A stretch of DNA of 64,000 nucleotides from Ignavibacteria bacterium. Lineage in GTDB: Bacteria > Bacteroidota > Ignavibacteria > Ignavibacteriales > SURF-24. This document shows positions 63,287 to 64,000 of the stretch, piece after piece; within the stretch, counting starts at the first letter, position 1, and each line of letters opens with the position of its first letter. Location: assembly GCA_025612245.1 (NCBI GenBank), contig JAAXKQ010000003.1, positions 197,105 through 261,104 of the forward strand, read 5' to 3'. A model generated the notes under the pieces. That model saw only the letters and a program-made list of their open reading frames with translations. It did no database searches and was not told the DNA's origin. A program made the position numbers and the translations under genes.

Positions 63287-64000
63287 TGCTCATAATCCTG
63301 ATTTTCTTTATGAAATCCTCTCTTTCGAATGTCTTTACCGCGGGCTTTATTATCTCTTTCTCCTCCAGCTCGATAAGGCATCCCCTGTTCTTAATGGACT
63401 TGTCCGAAGCCTCAAGTATCCTTACCACCTCCAGGCCGTCATGGCCGTTTGTAAGGGGCTGGCGTCCTTCCTTTATGGCTGAGACGAATTCCTTCACTCC
63501 CAGGGCCAGAGCTTCGGTCTGAATTACCTTCGGAGAATACATGTCGCCAATTCTGTACTGCACGAGCGCCTTGCGGATCTTTTCTTTTGAGGAAAGCATT
63601 TCAATTCCGCAGTCGTACACCTTAATTTTTTCTGAATTTTCCATGTCGTCATAGACAAGCATTTTTTTCGTGCCCACGAGTATCATCCTCCTGATCTTTA
63701 CCGGAGAGGTCCAGTTTACGTGGAAGTGAGCAAAACAGTCCTCGCTTTTGAAGTGGATTGAGATGTGGGCTATGTTTTCCTGGTCGTAGTAATTTGCAAT
63801 TCCGTTTGCCGTTACTGCAACGGGAGTTTTATCCTTTAACACATAATTCATTATTGCCAGGTCATGAGGAACAAGGTCCCAGATTACATTCACGTCGTGC
63901 TGAAAAAGCCCAAGGTTAATTCTGACGGAATCGAAATAAATGATATCCCCCAGCTCACCACTTTCAACAATCTCTTTTATCTTTTTTACCGCCCCCGCAT
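63276..64000 (-). CDS. Gfo/Idh/MocA family oxidoreductase (N-terminus beyond window)
   Basis: At least 240 residues are visible; the frame is open to the right edge, so the NAD-binding half lies outside. A GTG at 63893 is in frame, but upstream codons [20 protein letters not shown] are clearly part of the fold, so it is not the start. The visible part has the substrate-domain features [14 protein letters not shown] and [13 protein letters not shown]. Paired with the acetyltransferase, it resembles WbpB/WlbA, which oxidise the 3-position of UDP-GlcNAcA. The overlap with the next gene is 11 bases. Confidence 0.88.
   Translation of the reverse strand, partial: AGAVKKIKEIVESGELGDIIYFDSVRINLGLFQHDVNVIWDLVPHDLAIMNYVLKDKTPVAVTANGIANYYDQENIAHISIHFKSEDCFAHFHVNWTSPVKIRRMILVGTKKMLVYDDMENSEKIKVYDCGIEMLSSKEKIRKALVQYRIGDMYSPKVIQTEALALGVKEFVSAIKEGRQPLTNGHDGLEVVRILEASDKSIKNRGCLIELEEKEIIKPAVKTFEREDFIKKIRIMSNGL

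Overview
The window reads as chromosome of a Gram-negative bacterium of the Ignavibacteria/Melioribacter branch of the Bacteroidota-Chlorobi group. Two secreted proteins end in the YPNPFNP-type type IX secretion sorting domain (C-termini at 38074 and 48910). There is also a tiny COX24/AURKAIP1-like basic protein typical of this phylum, outer-membrane barrels ending in Phe, an OmpA protein and a Wza/Wzc capsule set. The assignment is an inference from gene content; no rRNA is present.

Layout. 1-16 kb: a truncated secreted GH123/DUF4091-like glycosidase, a PAS-nucleotide cyclase, a 58-residue membrane protein, a CPBP protease, tRNA-Thr(CGU), the COX24-like peptide, a zinc-ribbon/TPR membrane protein coupled to an HU/IHF protein, a large TPR protein, an S9 peptidase and a copper module (HMA-AraC regulator, CopZ, CopA). 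A secreted gluzincin-like peptidase and a cupin follow. 16-28 kb: a CBS-less IMPDH/GMP-reductase-family enzyme, periplasmic oligoendopeptidase F, a multi-PAS/GAF histidine kinase, CorA, an MFS/POT-like transporter, a HAD hydrolase, aldose epimerase and a WecB-type UDP-GlcNAc 2-epimerase.

27.8-38 kb is the most interesting stretch. The epimerase is followed by a 1313-residue membrane-anchored protein that joins a DUF2334 deacetylase to a second Rossmann-like domain and a TIM-barrel glycosidase-like domain. Then come a processive GT2 synthase, an outer-membrane barrel and a YCF48-repeat T9SS cargo protein. Together these have every part expected of a synthase-dependent exopolysaccharide machine (compare Pga and Pel), but in an unfamiliar combination.

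38-46.7 kb: a SIMPL protein, the pyrimidine genes pyrR-pyrB-pyrC with a strong terminator between pyrR and pyrB, a secreted FG-GAP-like protein and an OmpA protein. Next, after about 670 bases without a gene, is an isolated phage-type pair: Gp157 and an Mgm101/Rad52-like single-strand-annealing protein.

46.9-64 kb: a Wzx/Wzy/Wzc/Wza capsule or exopolysaccharide locus, read mostly leftward. It holds a Gfo/Idh/MocA oxidoreductase (cut by the right edge), a hexapeptide acetyltransferase, Wza, Wzc (BY-kinase), AsnB, GT4, Wzx, Wzy-like, GT2, a CE4 deacetylase and a FemAB-like protein. Two rightward paralogous beta-helix proteins are interleaved: one is a T9SS cargo and the other a lipoprotein.
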